Shown: positions 17,946 through 27,764, counted from the stretch's first letter. The stretch is 64,000 nucleotides of DNA from Helicobacter cappadocius (GCF_030688855.1 NZ_JAUYZK010000007.1:32939-96938), one strand, 5' to 3'. Program-made: numbers and translations. The notes: generated by a model from the letters alone, not told the origin.

Positions 17946-18566
17946 CTACTCAAAATCAAAAAATGAAAAACTAACCATCACTTGATACATATCAAATTTT
18001 GGATTTCCATAAACAGAAGCCTGATCGCCTCGCATTATAGTAAAAGGAATTCCTGCCCTTGCTTCTAGGTTGATGCCAAATCCCTGTATTACATTTACAA
18101 ACACACCAATAGTGCCTACCCCTGATTGAATATTATACTGATCTGAATCCTTAGGCAACCCTAAATGCTCCATCTGATAGCCTAATGAAATTTTTGGTAT
18201 AACCCATCCATCAAGCAAACGCAACCCAAAGCTTCCTCCTGCTGACAAATAGTATGTATCACCTGCTCCAGCATCTAAATACCCTCCGATGAGCAGCATT
18301 TTTTTAGGTCCTCCAACCCAACCTCTCTCTAGCCCAAAATAAGCATTATTTGAAGAAAAATTATAAGAGTTTTCTCCGTTTTTTAGAGGGATATTTGCAG
18401 AACTCAAATTTTGATAAACATAACCTATCTTAAAAGCCCCATAGATATGATTAGGCTCATTTGGTTTTAATTGCAACTTTGGAGTTTCTTCTTTTATTGC
18501 ATTTGTGCTTTCAGCAAAAGCGGTTATATTTCCCAAAATAAACATCACTAAAATCAATCTTTTCAT
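17946..18566 (-). CDS. outer membrane protein, small beta-barrel
   Basis: The 206-residue protein starts with a signal peptide ending 'NITAFA', then a Pro/Lys-rich linker and amphipathic strands rich in Gly and Tyr ('GAFKIGYVYQNL', 'GSFGLRLLDGWV'), ending 'MVSFSFFDFE'. The ATG at 18566 is chosen because AAGGGATTAATA lies just upstream; the start at 18581 is less good. The barrel-like pattern is clear but the last residue is Glu rather than an aromatic. It is the first gene of a pair with the tetrahaem cytochrome, 3 bases apart. No known function. Confidence 0.65.
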   Translation of the reverse strand: MKRLILVMFILGNITAFAESTNAIKEETPKLQLKPNEPNHIYGAFKIGYVYQNLSSANIPLKNGENSYNFSSNNAYFGLERGWVGGPKKMLLIGGYLDAGAGDTYYLSAGGSFGLRLLDGWVIPKISLGYQMEHLGLPKDSDQYNIQSGVGTIGVFVNVIQGFGINLEARAGIPFTIMRGDQASVYGNPKFDMYQVMVSFSFFDFE

Positions 18567-18587
18567 TATTAATCCCTTCAATAAAAA

Positions 18588-19886
18588 CTATATTTTATAA
18601 TTTTCTACTAAATTCTCCAAGACTTTAGAAAAACTTTTAAAAGAATTTATATCTAATCGCTCATTTACTGAATGCGGGGAAAGTATCGTAGGTCCTATAG
18701 AGAGCATTTTGACATCTTTTTTTCCCATCGCCTCAAATCTTTCCTGTAATATACCACATTCTAATCCAGCGTGAATTTGACATACTTTGACAAAATGATC
18801 TCCAAAAGCATTTTTGACACTTCTTAAAAATTCATCATCATCTGATATATTTCTCTGCCAAGGAAAATAAAAATCATCAATTGTTATCTGTGCATTTGGA
18901 TCGATTCTTTTTGCCAATTTTTGGGCTTCAAGCAGACTATTATCTAATAATGATTTTGTATTTGACCTCCCCATTAGAGAAATTTTTATCTTAGATTTTT
19001 CTTGAGAAAGCAATGAAATATTCACAGAATCAATCACATCATCACCATCTTTGAGTCTAACTCCATTTTGGATACCTAAGATAAAATCTATGATTGCTTT
19101 TTTATCATAACAAACAGAAGTTGATTTTATCTCTTGAACCAAAAAATCTTCTGAAGAATTGATGATTTGATTTGTTTTTATTATTGCTTGTGAATTCACG
19201 GGTATAGAGTTGATTTTTTCTCCTGCAACAATACTGCAAATCCCCCCATCAACCTTGTCAATAAAATAACATATTTCAACGATGGCATTTTTAATATCTT
19301 TGTGTATATCGACCCCGCTATGTCCGCCTTGAAACCCTCTGGCTGTAATTTGATAAGTGTTTTTATAAAAAGATTTATCACTTTTCAAATCAAACACCAC
19401 ATTCATATCATAACCTCCTGCACAGCCCAATATGATCTCACCAAAACTTTCAGAATCTATATTGATAAGTCTATGAGATATTATCTTCATCTCAAGAGAT
19501 TTCGCTCCTAAAAGTCCGACTTCTTCATTGTTAGTGAACAAAAATTCCAAATCTTTATATTTTTGCATTAGATACAGCTGCATGGCAACTCCTATGCCGT
19601 TATCTGCACCTAAAGATGAATTTTTTGCTTTCAAAAAATTATCTTCTATATAAAGCTCAAGAGGTTTTTGTTTGTTTGCCTCTCCAACTCCAACCATATC
19701 ATAATGAGACTGCAAACAAAATCGAGGATTTTTACCAAAAGCATAGATATTCCCCGTCTTATCAGTTTGCACACCATAACCACAACTGTTAGCAAATCTC
19801 ACTATCCATTCAAATAACTCCTGAGTGTGAAAGCTAATATGTGGAATACAAGCAATCTCTTCAAAGATTTCTAAAGGGTTTTTCAT
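18588..19886 (-). CDS. pepD: aminoacyl-histidine dipeptidase PepD (M20C)
   Basis: Cytosolic metallopeptidase that splits Xaa-His and related dipeptides. The two-zinc M20 site is visible: 'QSHYDMVGV' (His and catalytic Asp), 'SSLGADNGIGVA' (bridging Asp), 'TNNEEVGLLGA' (general-base Glu) and 'LINIDSE'. The 432 residues are shorter than E. coli PepD (485) but keep the lid and catalytic domains. The ATG abuts the stop of magIII, so pepD is the last gene of the chain flaA, TPR-glycosyltransferase, magIII, pepD on this strand. Confidence 0.92.
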   Translation of the reverse strand: MKNPLEIFEEIACIPHISFHTQELFEWIVRFANSCGYGVQTDKTGNIYAFGKNPRFCLQSHYDMVGVGEANKQKPLELYIEDNFLKAKNSSLGADNGIGVAMQLYLMQKYKDLEFLFTNNEEVGLLGAKSLEMKIISHRLINIDSESFGEIILGCAGGYDMNVVFDLKSDKSFYKNTYQITARGFQGGHSGVDIHKDIKNAIVEICYFIDKVDGGICSIVAGEKINSIPVNSQAIIKTNQIINSSEDFLVQEIKSTSVCYDKKAIIDFILGIQNGVRLKDGDDVIDSVNISLLSQEKSKIKISLMGRSNTKSLLDNSLLEAQKLAKRIDPNAQITIDDFYFPWQRNISDDDEFLRSVKNAFGDHFVKVCQIHAGLECGILQERFEAMGKKDVKMLSIGPTILSPHSVNERLDINSFKSFSKVLENLVENYKI

Positions 19887-20540
19887 CTATAGCTCCAATT
19901 TCATTTTCTTTTTTGAAAATTCTACTATTTTGCCGTGAAATCTAGCATAAATCTGTGCTAGGGGAATTTTATTGTCATAAAGTTCAAGGGTTCTTTTTAT
20001 GTTTGCATTGATTCCATTTTGAAAATAGCTCTGCAATTCATCATAATCTGGTATATCCACCCCCAAGGAACACAAAAATTTATAAGTATATTTATCCACC
20101 ACCATCACTTCTTTTGCACAAGCATAATTCAAAATGCTATCGGCACTTTCTTTGCCGATACCTTTTTGAGATAAGAGCCATTGCCTATCAACATTGCTGA
20201 GAAACACATCAAAACTCCCAAAATCATCTAAAATATTCTGACACAATAAAATAAGCCTGACAGATTTTTGATTTAAAAAACCACTAGAAGCGATATGAGA
20301 TGCCAAAACATCTGGATTCATTTGTGCTATATTTTTCAAACTGCTTTCATTATCGCTCAAGATCAAATGATTTTTTAAAGATTGTAAAGATTTTTCTACA
20401 TTTTCCCACTTTGTATTTTGAGTCAAGATAGCTCCAACCACCACTTCAAAACTAAGAGCATTAGGCCACCACCAAGAATCTCTATGTGTAAGCAAATCAA
20501 GTTTTTTTAAGGCAACTAAAATATCATAGCTATCAAACAT
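19887..20540 (-). CDS. magIII: 3-methyladenine DNA glycosylase MagIII
   Basis: Base excision repair enzyme that removes 3-methyladenine. It belongs to the endonuclease III fold but lacks the C-terminal iron-sulfur Cys set. The start 'MFDSYDILVALKKLDLL', 'SWWWPNALSFEVVVGAILTQNT', the hairpin 'QKGIGKESAD', the catalytic-Asp segment 'EVMVVDKYTY' and the end 'YARFHGKIVEFSKKK' closely match the H. pylori MagIII (HP0602) that I remember. I start at 20540 because GGAG lies 7 bases upstream and the family starts at 'M-D-S'; 20552 is the longer option. Its ATG overlaps the stop of the TPR-glycosyltransferase gene, implying coupled translation. Confidence 0.92.
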   Translation of the reverse strand: MFDSYDILVALKKLDLLTHRDSWWWPNALSFEVVVGAILTQNTKWENVEKSLQSLKNHLILSDNESSLKNIAQMNPDVLASHIASSGFLNQKSVRLILLCQNILDDFGSFDVFLSNVDRQWLLSQKGIGKESADSILNYACAKEVMVVDKYTYKFLCSLGVDIPDYDELQSYFQNGINANIKRTLELYDNKIPLAQIYARFHGKIVEFSKKKMKLEL

Positions 20541-22152
20541 TATATGCTCCATTTAAAAAATTTTTCAAAATCTCCAATACCTTATTCCAATCCCCATTTT
20601 CTTCTTGTGCAATACCTATAACACAATGATACCAATTTGATCTTACTCCGACAAATAAACCATCCTTAAAATTACTCTGTCCTAGTTTTCCCCACCTCCA
20701 ATCATATCTTTTGGGTAACAATACAATCGTAGGAATACCATAACTCCCAGCTAAATGAGCTATTGCAGAATCTATAGTAATGAGTAAATCTAATTTTTTG
20801 AGATATTTCAGAGTGGATTTGAAATCTGTTATTTTGCTAGATAAATCTATAGCATCAAACTTTTTGCATACATTTATTGCTGTGCCTTCAGGCTGAAGCG
20901 AATATATTTCAAACCTCTTCAGGCATTCTAAAAGCTTCTCTGGAGGGATAGATCTTTGCATAGAATCCTTAGAGTTTGAAACAGAAGTAAAAAATACACC
21001 TATTTTATTGATTTCTTTTAGACAAAGTGGAGACACCTTATTGCAAAGATTTAACTCAAAAAGCCCCTCTCCCAAAACATAAGGGAGCGAAGGAATAGAA
21101 AAAGCTATATCATAAGATGTAATTTCGCGGTGATGTTTTTTCACCCTCTCCCCCCATCTGTCACAAAAAAGACTTACAAGTTCTGGTTGAGGAAGAATCT
21201 GTACGTTTTTGCCCAATGAAATAAGCTTATCAATAAAACGCGAGAACATCAAGGTATCTCCAAATCCTTGCTCATGATAGATGAGGATATTTTTTTGTCC
21301 AATCTCTCTATCAAATGGGAGTAAAACGCGTTTTTTATCTACGCCCATGGGTAATATATTTTCAAACAGTAATCGCCCTTGATAAGACATAAAACCTTCT
21401 TGATATTCACCCAAACTCAATATCAAATAAGCATAATTAACCAAAAAAGCAGGGTCAATAGTCATAGAAATAGCTTTTTTATACATTTTTTTTGATTCTC
21501 TGAAGTTGAGGGCATATTTGAGGGCATTTGCATAATTAAAATAAAAATGAGCATTTTCAGATGTTGATTTTTTCAAACTTCTATAAATTTCTAAGGCTTT
21601 TTGTTCTTCAAACATATCACAATAAATAGAAGCTAGGTTAATTTTAGAATCTTTATGCCCTAAATCTGAGGCTTTTTCAAAAATTTCTTTTGCATTTTTT
21701 ATATCTTTGATTCTCAAAAACTGATTCCCTAAATTATACATTGCTTCCACATCATTAGGAGAAATAATTAAAACTTCCTTATAATACTTTATAGCCTGAG
21801 AAAAATTTTCAATATCTGTGTATGCCCTAGCTAGGTTAAAATACAAATCCGCACAAGCAGAAGGAATAAAACGAGATAATATCTCTATGGATTTTTGAGG
21901 TTGATGTGTCTTGCGATACATTTCTGCTAAACTCACCCAAGCTAAAATATCATCCTCAAAAATACACAAAGAATGCTCTAAATATTCAATCGCCTTAAGA
22001 TTTTCTCCTATTTCCCATAAACAAAAAGCACAGAGTTTCCATGCCTTAAAATCTCTTTCATCTTGAGATAATATCTCAATACAATGAGAAATACAGGTTT
22101 TATAATCTTGATTTTTATAAGCTTTTTTTGCAGAGTCAAAATAAGTATTCAT
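20533..22152 (-). CDS. TPR-repeat protein with C-terminal glycosyltransferase-like domain
   Basis: The first 270 or so residues are tetratricopeptide repeats ('KAIEYLEHSLCIFEDDILAWVS', 'QAIKYYKEVLIISPNDVEAMYN' type helices). From about residue 285 there is a GT-B fold half-domain like heptosyltransferases: 'ILIYHEQGFGDTLMFSRF', then 'LDLLITIDSAIAHLAGSYGIPTIVLL' near the end, the usual nucleotide-sugar site. It lies directly downstream of flaA; Caulobacter FlmG, a flagellin glycosyltransferase, has the same TPR-plus-GT architecture, so modification of FlaA is a fair inference. The start at 22152 follows GGGGAGGG, which is the 3' arm of the flaA terminator hairpin; the upstream start at 22185 lies inside that hairpin. 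Substrate and donor are unknown. Confidence 0.8.
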   Translation of the reverse strand: MNTYFDSAKKAYKNQDYKTCISHCIEILSQDERDFKAWKLCAFCLWEIGENLKAIEYLEHSLCIFEDDILAWVSLAEMYRKTHQPQKSIEILSRFIPSACADLYFNLARAYTDIENFSQAIKYYKEVLIISPNDVEAMYNLGNQFLRIKDIKNAKEIFEKASDLGHKDSKINLASIYCDMFEEQKALEIYRSLKKSTSENAHFYFNYANALKYALNFRESKKMYKKAISMTIDPAFLVNYAYLILSLGEYQEGFMSYQGRLLFENILPMGVDKKRVLLPFDREIGQKNILIYHEQGFGDTLMFSRFIDKLISLGKNVQILPQPELVSLFCDRWGERVKKHHREITSYDIAFSIPSLPYVLGEGLFELNLCNKVSPLCLKEINKIGVFFTSVSNSKDSMQRSIPPEKLLECLKRFEIYSLQPEGTAINVCKKFDAIDLSSKITDFKSTLKYLKKLDLLITIDSAIAHLAGSYGIPTIVLLPKRYDWRWGKLGQSNFKDGLFVGVRSNWYHCVIGIAQEENGDWNKVLEILKNFLNGAYNV

Positions 22153-22159
22153 AAAATAA

Positions 22160-22184
22160 TGCCCTCCCCTAAGAGAGGGGGGCA
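22160..22184 (-). terminator. hairpin after flaA, containing the SD of the next gene
   Basis: On the minus strand a GC-rich inverted repeat (TGCCCCCCTCT / AGGGGAGGGCA, short TTA-containing loop, one mismatch and one wobble) begins 6 bases after the flaA stop and is followed by TTATTTT. It fits a rho-independent terminator or attenuator. Its 3' arm is also the purine-rich ribosome-binding site of the TPR-glycosyltransferase, whose ATG is 7 bases further on. Confidence 0.7.
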
Positions 22185-22190
22185 AAGAAA

Positions 22191-23747
22191 TTAGCTAAGA
22201 AGTCTTAAAATATTTTGTTGCACAGCGTTTGCTTGACTCATGGCATAACTTCCTGATTGAGCAAGGATGTTATATTTGTTGAAGTCAGCAGACTCTTGAG
22301 CAAAATCCACTTCACGGATTTGAGATTCAGCAGCTTTAACATTCACTTGTGTGATAGTGATGTTATTAACAGTGCTAACCATTTGATTTTGAACAGAACC
22401 AAGATCTGCACGAACTTTATCGAGCATTTTTTGAGCTGATTCAGCAATATCCATTACCACCATCGCACCTTTGAGCGTTGTAACACCAGAACCCAAACTT
22501 GTGTTTCCACTAGCTATAACGGCATTGTAATTTGCACCTGAAGCTGATTTTACAGAAGCGTTGAAAGTCCCTGTTACATCTCTTAGATTCACAGTTGTTT
22601 GAGCTACTTGAGTTGCACCAAAACCAACGGCAGAGAAGCCTCCAGTTTTTGAATCTGCTGCAGATAGAACGATGATAGCTCTCGCATCCAATCGGCTCAA
22701 AGACAAACGACCATAGTTTTCAGAACCATTACCTGCGGTAGTATCTTGACCACCATTAACTGTTTTGAGTGCTGCAGCAGGAGTTTTACCAGTAGCATCA
22801 GCAGCAGGAGCTGTAGTTTTTAGAGATATCCCTCTTCCATCTACACTTCTTAGGTTTAATCGACCATTTTGATCTGTATATGCTTCTACACCAGTTTCTG
22901 CTGTCACAGCATTAAAGGCAGCAACCAATCTTCCATCGCTATCGTTAGCTTTGATACCTACGATATCGCCCAGGTTGATTCCGTTAATAACAACACCAGC
23001 TAATGTTCCTGAGAGAATAGAAGCATCAGAAGTGGTGATAACATTTGCTTGAGCTCTGATACCTGATTTGTCACTATTTTTGTTGATAACTTCTGCTAAA
23101 ACTCCGATACCTGTACCTGCTGAGGTAGAAATTTTTACAGATTCTAGTTTAACATCATTTACACCATCAACTTGTTTGAAAATAAGACTAGTATCTCCAG
23201 AAGCAGTAATTAAAGCACCTGTCTGAATTCTAACTTGTCCAATCTTATCAGATGTTGTAGAACCAATAGAGGCTTTGATACTTTGGTTTGAATAAGCACC
23301 AACTTGGAATTCTTTATTAGTGAATTGACCAGAGAGAAGAGCTTGACCATTATAAGAAGTAGTATTTCCTATATTATCAAGTCCTTGAATCAAACGAATA
23401 ATGTCTGACTGTATCGCTTTTCTTGATGCGGTAGTTTGACCATCTTGTGCAGCTTGAGTAGCTTTTACCTTGATAGTATCAAGAATTTTAAGTTGCTCAT
23501 CCATCGCTTTATCTGCAATTTGGATAATCCCCATACCATCATTAGTATTTTGAATTGCCTGACCCAAAGCACTTGCTTGAGATCTCAAACTATCTGCAAT
23601 AATCATACCTGAAGCATCGTCAGCTGCCTTATTAATTCTAAGACCTGAACTCAATTTTTCAAGAGAATTCTTGAGGTTTGTCTGTGTAAGCACAGACTGA
23701 GCGTGTGCATTCATCGCGTTGATATTTGTATTGACCTGAAATGCCAT
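22191..23747 (-). CDS. flaA: major flagellin FlaA
   Basis: Main filament subunit, 518 residues. The conserved N-terminal coiled region ('[18 protein letters not shown]', '[20 protein letters not shown]') and C-terminal region ('[22 protein letters not shown]'-like helix and the end '[12 protein letters not shown]') flank a surface-exposed middle section that is rich in Ser, Thr and Ala and is the usual site of O-glycosylation in Helicobacter and Campylobacter. Sequence type and sigma-28 promoter indicate FlaA rather than the sigma-54 controlled FlaB. AAGGAG precedes the ATG. A hairpin terminates it before the TPR-glycosyltransferase gene. Confidence 0.97.
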   Translation of the reverse strand: MAFQVNTNINAMNAHAQSVLTQTNLKNSLEKLSSGLRINKAADDASGMIIADSLRSQASALGQAIQNTNDGMGIIQIADKAMDEQLKILDTIKVKATQAAQDGQTTASRKAIQSDIIRLIQGLDNIGNTTSYNGQALLSGQFTNKEFQVGAYSNQSIKASIGSTTSDKIGQVRIQTGALITASGDTSLIFKQVDGVNDVKLESVKISTSAGTGIGVLAEVINKNSDKSGIRAQANVITTSDASILSGTLAGVVINGINLGDIVGIKANDSDGRLVAAFNAVTAETGVEAYTDQNGRLNLRSVDGRGISLKTTAPAADATGKTPAAALKTVNGGQDTTAGNGSENYGRLSLSRLDARAIIVLSAADSKTGGFSAVGFGATQVAQTTVNLRDVTGTFNASVKSASGANYNAVIASGNTSLGSGVTTLKGAMVVMDIAESAQKMLDKVRADLGSVQNQMVSTVNNITITQVNVKAAESQIREVDFAQESADFNKYNILAQSGSYAMSQANAVQQNILRLLS

Positions 23748-23797
23748 TTGTAACTCCTTGTTAAATAATCCAAAGCATCCTTGCTTGGTTAAAAGAT

Positions 23798-23824
23798 ATA
23801 TCGACCATTTTAAAATCGCTTTAA
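23798..23824 (-). promoter_or_regulatory. sigma-28 (FliA) promoter of flaA
   Basis: On the minus strand TTAAAG (23824-23819) is separated by 15 bases from CGATAT (23803-23798), which fits the FliA consensus used by flaA in Helicobacter and Campylobacter. The -10 lies about 50 bases upstream of the flaA ATG. This predicts late-class flagellar control with FlgM as antagonist. Confidence 0.85.
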
Positions 23825-23980
23825 TACATTTTCATAAAAATTCTAAAATTTTTTTCTAGCTATTGAGCATATTCGTCATTTTTAAAAGTATAAATCAAAA
23901 AATCGTATTCACAAAAAATATGCTAGATAGGAAAATAAACAATGGAAGTATAATAATGAAAAATAATTCTAGTGATGATG

Positions 23981-24910
23981 CTATTCTGAAAATGCCCCAT
24001 AATTCATCAGTTTGTCATAACGTTTTTGGATAAACTTAGTATCTTTTCTAATTTCATTTAAATTCTTTAAAAAATATTCTTTGATGGCATTAGCAGCCAA
24101 TACCTTATCCCTATGAGCACCTTTAGAAGGCTCTAAAATAACATCGTCAATAAGATTTGCCTTTTTGAGATCATTAGGTGTGATTTTCATTGCTTTAGTA
24201 GCTGATTCTATCTTTGTAGGATCATTCCACAAAATCGCAGCACAGCCCTCTGGAGAAATAACGCTGAATATTGAATACTGCATCATCGCAAGTCTATCAG
24301 CAACTGCGATTGCCAAAGCACCTCCACTACCGCCTTCGCCAATCACAACAGAAATAGTAGGAACTTTCAAATCTGCAAATTCCTGAAGGTTTTTTGCGAT
24401 AGCTTCACTCTGCCCTCTTTCTTCTGCGCCTAGTCCAGGATATGCTCCTGCAGTATCTACAAGCATCAAAATAGGGATGTCAAATTTTTCTGCGAGTTTG
24501 GCTGCTTTGAGTGCTTTTCGGTATCCTTCTGGGTTTGGCATACCAAAATTCCTCATCAGTTTATTTTTCGTTCCTCGCCCTTTTTCTTCTCCAATAATAA
24601 GAGTGGTTTGTCCTTCTATATTTCCCAAAAAACATACGATGGCTTTATCATCTCTAAAATGCCTATCTCCACATATTTCATAACCATCTTTCAAAATAAT
24701 ATCAATATAATCAAGTGCATATGGTCTATCAGGATGTCTTGCGAGTTGAAGTTTTTGATAATCATTCATATTGGAATAAACAGATCGGAGCTCTTTTTCA
24801 AGCTCAATTTCCAATATATCTTTCGCAGCAGTATCGCCACGAATGGTTGCCATTTCTATTTCATCTTGAATGGTCTTGATCTGTTGTTCAAAATCTAAAT
24901 AAGTGGCCAT
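23981..24910 (-). CDS. accA: acetyl-CoA carboxylase carboxyltransferase subunit alpha
   Basis: AccA works with AccD (not in this window) to move CO2 from carboxybiotin to acetyl-CoA, giving malonyl-CoA. The 309 residues contain '[12 protein letters not shown]', '[28 protein letters not shown]', '[21 protein letters not shown]' and the glycine-rich '[15 protein letters not shown]' oxyanion region, all standard for AccA. It follows fabF by 15 bases in the block fabG-acpP-fabF-accA, all on the minus strand, which commits carbon to fatty acid synthesis. The H. pylori order is the same. Confidence 0.97.
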   Translation of the reverse strand: MATYLDFEQQIKTIQDEIEMATIRGDTAAKDILEIELEKELRSVYSNMNDYQKLQLARHPDRPYALDYIDIILKDGYEICGDRHFRDDKAIVCFLGNIEGQTTLIIGEEKGRGTKNKLMRNFGMPNPEGYRKALKAAKLAEKFDIPILMLVDTAGAYPGLGAEERGQSEAIAKNLQEFADLKVPTISVVIGEGGSGGALAIAVADRLAMMQYSIFSVISPEGCAAILWNDPTKIESATKAMKITPNDLKKANLIDDVILEPSKGAHRDKVLAANAIKEYFLKNLNEIRKDTKFIQKRYDKLMNYGAFSE

Positions 24911-24925
24911 TCAAAACTTCCAATT

Positions 24926-26164
24926 TTATATTTTTTTGAAAATCACAACACCATTTGTTCCACCAAACCCAAAGGAGTTGCTCATCACGGCTTCAACTTT
25001 TGCTTTCCGTGCTATATTAGGTATATAATCCAAATCACATTCAGGATCTGGAGTCTCTTGATTAATAGTAGGTGGCAAAACTCCCTCATTCATTGCCATA
25101 ATAGAAATAACAGCCTCAAGTGCTCCTGCTGCACCCAAACAGTGCCCTATCTGACCTTTTGTAGAACTTACAGGAGGAACATTTTCTTTGCCTCCAAATA
25201 CATTTCTCAAAGCCATTGTTTCAAACAAATCATTGTAACCTGTACTCGTCCCATGTGCATTGATATAGTCGACTTTTACATTTGCCATATTTAAAGCTGC
25301 CTTCATCGCACGATAAGCACCTTCGCCTTCAGGAGCTGGGGTCGTCATATGGTTAGCATCGCCACTTTCTCCAAACCCTACTAACTCAGCATAAATCTTC
25401 GCACCCCTTGACTTGGCTATCTCATAATCTTCTAATATCAAAGCCCCAGAACCTTCGCCCATAACAAAACCATCTCTGTCCTTGTCAAAAGGTCTTGACG
25501 CTTTTAGAGGATCATCATTTCGCGAACTCAATGCTTTCATAGCCGCAAATCCGCCTATACCAACAGGACAAATAGTGGATTCAGAACCTACCACTAACAT
25601 CCTATCTGCTCCGCCTAGCATAATCGTTTTGGCTGCTTCAATAATAGCGTGTGTCCCTGCTGCACAAGCAGTCACGCTTGATAGGTTTGGACCTTTTATC
25701 CCAAATTCGATAGAAGTAAAACCACCAAGCATATTCACAAGAGCCGAAGGAATAAAAAATGGAGTGATTTTTCTAGGACCTTTTTCAAAACAAGTGACTG
25801 AATTTTTTTCTATGTTTATCAATCCGCCAATTCCAGCCCCTGAACTCACTCCAAATCTATCGGCAATAGAAGGATCACATTTTCCATCACTTCCTAGCAA
25901 ACCGCTATCTAACATAGCCTCTTTGGTGGATTTTAATGCAAGCTGAATAAAACGATCAGCTTTTTTAACTTCTTTTGGATTCATTACTTCATTAGGATCA
26001 AAATCCGTTATTTCAGCTGCAATCTGTACGGGAAAGTCATTGACATCAAAACAGGTAATTCTTTTAACCCCACATTTTCCATCTACAATAGACTTAAAAG
26101 AATCTCCTCTATTTAGTCCCAACGAGTTTATCATTCCTAAACCAGTTACAACAATTCGACGCAC
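24926..26164 (-). CDS. fabF: beta-ketoacyl-ACP synthase II
   Basis: Condenses malonyl-ACP with growing acyl-ACP in fatty acid elongation. The catalytic triad is in place: C167 ('VTACAAGTHA'), H304 ('NAHGTSTGYND') and H341 ('KGQIGHCLGAAGALE'). The 412 residues are standard for FabF. It sits between acpP and accA on the same strand with short gaps, so the elongation enzyme, its carrier protein and the malonyl-CoA source are made together. Confidence 0.97.
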   Translation of the reverse strand: MRRIVVTGLGMINSLGLNRGDSFKSIVDGKCGVKRITCFDVNDFPVQIAAEITDFDPNEVMNPKEVKKADRFIQLALKSTKEAMLDSGLLGSDGKCDPSIADRFGVSSGAGIGGLINIEKNSVTCFEKGPRKITPFFIPSALVNMLGGFTSIEFGIKGPNLSSVTACAAGTHAIIEAAKTIMLGGADRMLVVGSESTICPVGIGGFAAMKALSSRNDDPLKASRPFDKDRDGFVMGEGSGALILEDYEIAKSRGAKIYAELVGFGESGDANHMTTPAPEGEGAYRAMKAALNMANVKVDYINAHGTSTGYNDLFETMALRNVFGGKENVPPVSSTKGQIGHCLGAAGALEAVISIMAMNEGVLPPTINQETPDPECDLDYIPNIARKAKVEAVMSNSFGFGGTNGVVIFKKI

Positions 26165-26210
26165 ATATACTCCTTAGATTTTTTTGAAAATCCCCTCAAG
26201 GGGAGGTTGA

Positions 26211-26444
26211 TTATTTTTTATTGCTTTCGACAAATTTAACGACATCACCCACTGTAACAATCTTTTCAGCTTGTTCATCAGGTATTTCAATGCCAAATTT
26301 TTCCTCTAATGCCATAACAAGCTCTACAACATCCAAAGAATCCGCACCTAGATCTTTTACAAATTCAGCTTCCATAGTTACTTGCTCAGCACCTACATTC
26401 AATTGTTCAGCAACCAAACTCTGCACATCTTCAAATAAAGCCAT
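26211..26444 (-). CDS. acpP: acyl carrier protein
   Basis: A 77-residue acidic helical carrier that shuttles acyl chains on a 4'-phosphopantetheine arm attached to S36 in the conserved '[12 protein letters not shown]'. The acidic recognition helix '[16 protein letters not shown]' follows. GGAG precedes the ATG. It lies between fabG and fabF; the 97-base gap to fabG may hold its own promoter, as ACP is needed in excess of the enzymes. Confidence 0.97.
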   Translation of the reverse strand: MALFEDVQSLVAEQLNVGAEQVTMEAEFVKDLGADSLDVVELVMALEEKFGIEIPDEQAEKIVTVGDVVKFVESNKK

Positions 26445-26541
26445 AATTTCTCCTTAGTATTTTTCGTATTTCGCAATTGTAACAAACTTTTCATAAAAAC
26501 AAAAATAAAATTCAAAAATTCTCCGTTTGCACTAAAAAGCT

Positions 26542-27285
26542 CTACATATACATCCCGCCATTTACCTTCAAAACTTCACCTGTGATATAGCTTGAATAAT
26601 CACTCAGTAAAAATGCTACTGATTGTGCTATTTCTCTTGCATCTCCTAGTCTTCCTAATGGAATATTTTTTATATAGTTTTCTTTGACTTCATCTTTTAG
26701 CACACTTGTCATATCTGTTTGAATAAAACCGGGTGTTATGCAGTTAAATCTCACATTTCTAGGGGCTCCTTCATAAGCAAAAGATTTGCTCATCGCAATC
26801 ATACCGCCCTTGCTTGCAGCGTAGTTTGTTTGACCTGCATTTCCTCTTTCTCCAATGATTGAAGCGATATTCACTACACTTCCAAATCTCTGCTTACTCA
26901 TCAATTTTAAAGCTTCTCTACAACCGATAAAAGTGGATTTGAGATTTGCATCTATAACATCCATAAATTCTTCTGTTTTCATTCTCATGGCTAATTTATC
27001 ATTGGTAATTCCAGCGTTGTTGACCAAATAAGAAAGCTCTCCATCTGAATCAATAATCGCTTTGATTCCTTCTATAAAAGCCTCTTCATCTGTAACATCA
27101 AACTTTATAAGTGCGGCTTTGCCTCCAGATTTTTCTATTTCTTCTTTGAGCTTATCTGCGATTTCAGGATTACTACGATAATTTATCCATACTTTCAGAC
27201 CAAATCCTGCCAAAGTTCTAGCAATCTCAGCTCCTATACTCCTTGAAGCACCTGTTATAAGGACATTTTTGCCACTGAATTTCAT
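26542..27285 (-). CDS. fabG: 3-oxoacyl-ACP reductase
   Basis: NADPH-dependent short-chain dehydrogenase that reduces 3-oxoacyl-ACP. The cofactor motif 'TGASRSIGAEIA' lies at residues 11-22, 'NNAGIT' at about 89-94, and the catalytic Ser142, Tyr155 and Lys159 are in 'NIASIIGERGNAGQTNYAASK'. The 247 residues are standard, and the neighbouring acpP and fabF fix the role as fatty acid synthesis rather than another short-chain dehydrogenase. Confidence 0.96.
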   Translation of the reverse strand: MKFSGKNVLITGASRSIGAEIARTLAGFGLKVWINYRSNPEIADKLKEEIEKSGGKAALIKFDVTDEEAFIEGIKAIIDSDGELSYLVNNAGITNDKLAMRMKTEEFMDVIDANLKSTFIGCREALKLMSKQRFGSVVNIASIIGERGNAGQTNYAASKGGMIAMSKSFAYEGAPRNVRFNCITPGFIQTDMTSVLKDEVKENYIKNIPLGRLGDAREIAQSVAFLLSDYSSYITGEVLKVNGGMYM

Positions 27286-27409
27286 AGTTTTTATCTCCTA
27301 TATTTTCAAATAAATAATAAAAATTAATATTAGCGAAAAAATATTTATCTTCCAATAAAAGCATATATGATAAAAGGGAGGGTTGGTAAAAATAGAAGAA
27401 TATTGAAGA

Positions 27410-27427
27410 ATGGGTCCAAAGACCCAT
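27410..27427 (-). terminator. hairpin after rpsU
   Basis: A perfect 7-base inverted repeat (ATGGGTC-CAAA-GACCCAT) begins 3 bases after the rpsU stop. On the minus strand it is followed by a pyrimidine-rich but not pure T stretch, so termination or mRNA 3'-end protection is likely though not certain. Confidence 0.6.
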
Positions 27428-27430
27428 AAA

Positions 27431-27643
27431 TTATAATCGGGATTCGTATCTTCTGAGCATATAAAGTCGTTTGAGCATTTTTTTCTTCGCATTGATTTTT
27501 TGTTTTTTGCGTTTTTCAGTCTTTGACTCAAAAAATCTTCTTGCTCGGCACTCAGTAACGACCAAATTTCTATCAGTTTGTTTTTTGAACTTTCGATAAG
27601 CTTCATCAAAAGATTCATTTTCTCTGACTTTCATACCCGGCAT
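27431..27643 (-). CDS. rpsU: 30S ribosomal protein S21
   Basis: Small basic subunit protein near the 3' end of 16S rRNA. The 70 residues from '[19 protein letters not shown]' to '[15 protein letters not shown]' match Helicobacter S21 in length and in the basic C-terminal tail. I start at 27643, since the in-frame extension to 27757 adds a hydrophobic leader that no S21 has. It lies upstream of fabG as in H. pylori and is separated from it by a hairpin. Confidence 0.95.
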   Translation of the reverse strand: MPGMKVRENESFDEAYRKFKKQTDRNLVVTECRARRFFESKTEKRKKQKINAKKKMLKRLYMLRRYESRL

Positions 27644-27764
27644 TGCAATCACCACTTTCTTTTTAAAATATTGAAGCTTAAACACTTCATGAGCAAAATT
27701 ATATGCTAAAAATATTGAATTTAATATAAATTCAACTAAACTCTGATAAAATTCCATTTTTTAT

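Noticed and set aside
22152..22185. Longer N-terminus for the TPR-glycosyltransferase
   Set aside because: The extra codons lie in the terminator hairpin of flaA; the ATG at 22152 has the better ribosome-binding site.
25482..25946. A 154-codon plus-strand frame opposite fabF
   Set aside because: It mirrors the conserved fabF sequence in codon phase; a shadow frame without a ribosome-binding site.
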